DNA of 7,274 nt from positions 1 to 7,274 of the forward strand of contig DNLO01000087.1 in the NCBI GenBank assembly GCA_003488445.1, given 5' to 3'. Numbering within the stretch: the first letter of the stretch is position 1; the number at the start of each line of letters is the position of its first letter. Under the pieces are notes generated by a model, which saw only the letters and a list, made by a program, of their open reading frames with translations, searched no databases and was not told the origin of the DNA. Origin of the DNA: Lachnospiraceae bacterium (GTDB lineage: Bacteria; Bacillota; Clostridia; Lachnospirales; Lachnospiraceae). The position numbers and the translations under genes were made by a program. This document shows, piece after piece, positions 6,441 through 7,274 of the stretch.

Positions 6441-7274
6441 ATGAATGATTCGCTGGACGAAAAGCAGCTGAGGCTGGAGAACAAGAAGCTTGGCCGGGAG
6501 CTGAGGAGACTCAGGAAAGACAATGAGATGCTCCGCATGGCGAACGATCAGTCGCTGCGCACTCTGGCCTATATTCAAAAGGACAGTGCAAGGCAGGTAT
6601 TCTACAACAACCAGATGCTGCGCACATCTCCTTACATCCTCATCCTCACGGATGACGCGCTTCATACAGTCATGGTCTCCGATGTGTATTACGAGCACAG
6701 CGACAGATATGACAAAGACAAGGTCATGAGGGGCGTGGCTTTAGATGAGGCCCTCGACGGGATACTCGAAGACGCGGATCTGAAGATACTCATGGAAAAA
6801 TGCAATATGGCAGTCAAGGGACGTCCCATACAGTCTTATCTGACCTGCAGCCGTAAGAACGGTGAGAAAACAGACTGGAAGGTGAGCGTCCGCCGTATGA
6901 TATCGGACGGCAAGGTGGTGGGACTCAACATCATGTTCGTGGATATGACCGATATAGTGGACGCCATGGAGCATGTGAGGGAAGCAGACCGGGCCAAGAC
7001 GAATTTCCTCGCCAACATGTCCCATGAGATCAGGACACCCATGAATACCATCAACGGTATGGCAGAGTTCATACTCCGGGACAGCAGTGATGAGAAGGCA
7101 CGTCACAATGCCTTCATGATAAGGTCTGCCTGCAGGTCCCTGATCACGATAATCAATGACATACTGGATATCTCGAAGATAGAGACCGGCAAGCTGGAGA
7201 TCATCGAGGACTCCTACGAGACCGCCGGGCTTTTTGCCGACGTGTCCACGATGATAAAGATACGTCTGCATGAC
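6441..7274 (+). CDS. Soluble PAS-HisKA sensor histidine kinase, 3'-partial
   Basis: An open frame of 278 codons runs from the ATG at 6441 to the window end without a stop, so the gene is truncated by the window. Residues 1-50 form a charged coiled coil (KQLRLENKKLGRELRRLRKD). Residues about 55-175 look like a PAS domain: LRTSPYILILTDDALHTVMVS at the start, an ED-x-DLK-like middle and KVVGLNIMFVDMTDI at the end. A short signalling helix (DAMEHVREADRAKTNF) leads into HisKA, with FLANMSHEIRTPMN carrying phosphoacceptor His 195 (codon 7023-7025). The helix pair closes with IINDILDISKIETGKLEI. There is no membrane segment, so sensing is cytoplasmic. The catalytic ATPase domain and any C-terminal receiver lie beyond the window; this subfamily is commonly hybrid. 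It is the fourth gene of the operon, 25 bases after the FIST gene. It is the only protein in the window with an intact DHp histidine, so it is the likely phosphate source. Kinase identity is firm; its hybrid nature is inferred. Confidence 0.92.
   Translation, partial: MNDSLDEKQLRLENKKLGRELRRLRKDNEMLRMANDQSLRTLAYIQKDSARQVFYNNQMLRTSPYILILTDDALHTVMVSDVYYEHSDRYDKDKVMRGVALDEALDGILEDADLKILMEKCNMAVKGRPIQSYLTCSRKNGEKTDWKVSVRRMISDGKVVGLNIMFVDMTDIVDAMEHVREADRAKTNFLANMSHEIRTPMNTINGMAEFILRDSSDEKARHNAFMIRSACRSLITIINDILDISKIETGKLEIIEDSYETAGLFADVSTMIKIRLHD

Noticed and set aside
1..7274. CRISPR arrays, tRNA or rRNA genes, insertion sequences, attachment sites
   Set aside because: No regularly spaced repeats, RNA-gene-like sequence, transposase or terminal inverted repeats were seen; nearly all of the window is coding on one strand.

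Overview
This window looks like a chromosomal segment of an anaerobic Bacillota (class Clostridia, probably close to Lachnospiraceae). The inference rests on purine-rich G-rich ribosome binding sites before every gene, one near-consensus sigma-A promoter, AGA/AGG/ATA-rich codon use at moderately high GC, and a protein mix (AraC regulator, REC-REC-HD-GYP, multi-TM DHp/Hpt protein, FIST protein) that I associate with that group. Genus cannot be read from the sequence. All six genes are on the + strand and densely packed, with no gene-free stretch above about 80 bases.

Left part (1-2509). The window opens inside a gene for a membrane-anchored extracytoplasmic protein. Its N-terminal transmembrane anchor is visible, its start codon lies outside the window, and it ends with two Asp-box (BNR-like) motifs. 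After a 68-base gap comes an AraC-family regulator with an N-terminal cupin sensor and a rather divergent C-terminal double helix-turn-helix.

Right part (2510-7274). An 80-base gap carries a clear promoter (TTGCTT, 18-base spacer, TATAAT) that drives a tight operon. The genes are: (i) a tandem-receiver HD-GYP protein, a likely c-di-GMP phosphodiesterase, starting at TTG; (ii) a six-TM protein with a DHp (HisKA-like) helix pair whose phosphoacceptor His is Arg, with no ATPase domain, ending in an intact Hpt domain; (iii) a stand-alone FIST-domain protein; and (iv) a soluble PAS-HisKA sensor kinase cut off by the window end. The gene junctions are an 11-base overlap, a direct abutment and a 25-base gap.

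Together these suggest a phosphorelay split across several proteins. The cytoplasmic PAS kinase would autophosphorylate. Phosphate would pass, perhaps through a receiver in its unseen C-terminus, to the membrane-bound Hpt protein, and on to one or both receivers of the HD-GYP enzyme, adjusting c-di-GMP. The FIST protein would be a ligand-binding partner. The domain calls are well supported; the wiring is inference. The most unusual item is the membrane protein at 3980-5221, which looks like a hybrid histidine kinase that has lost its catalytic core and phosphoacceptor His but kept a working-looking Hpt.
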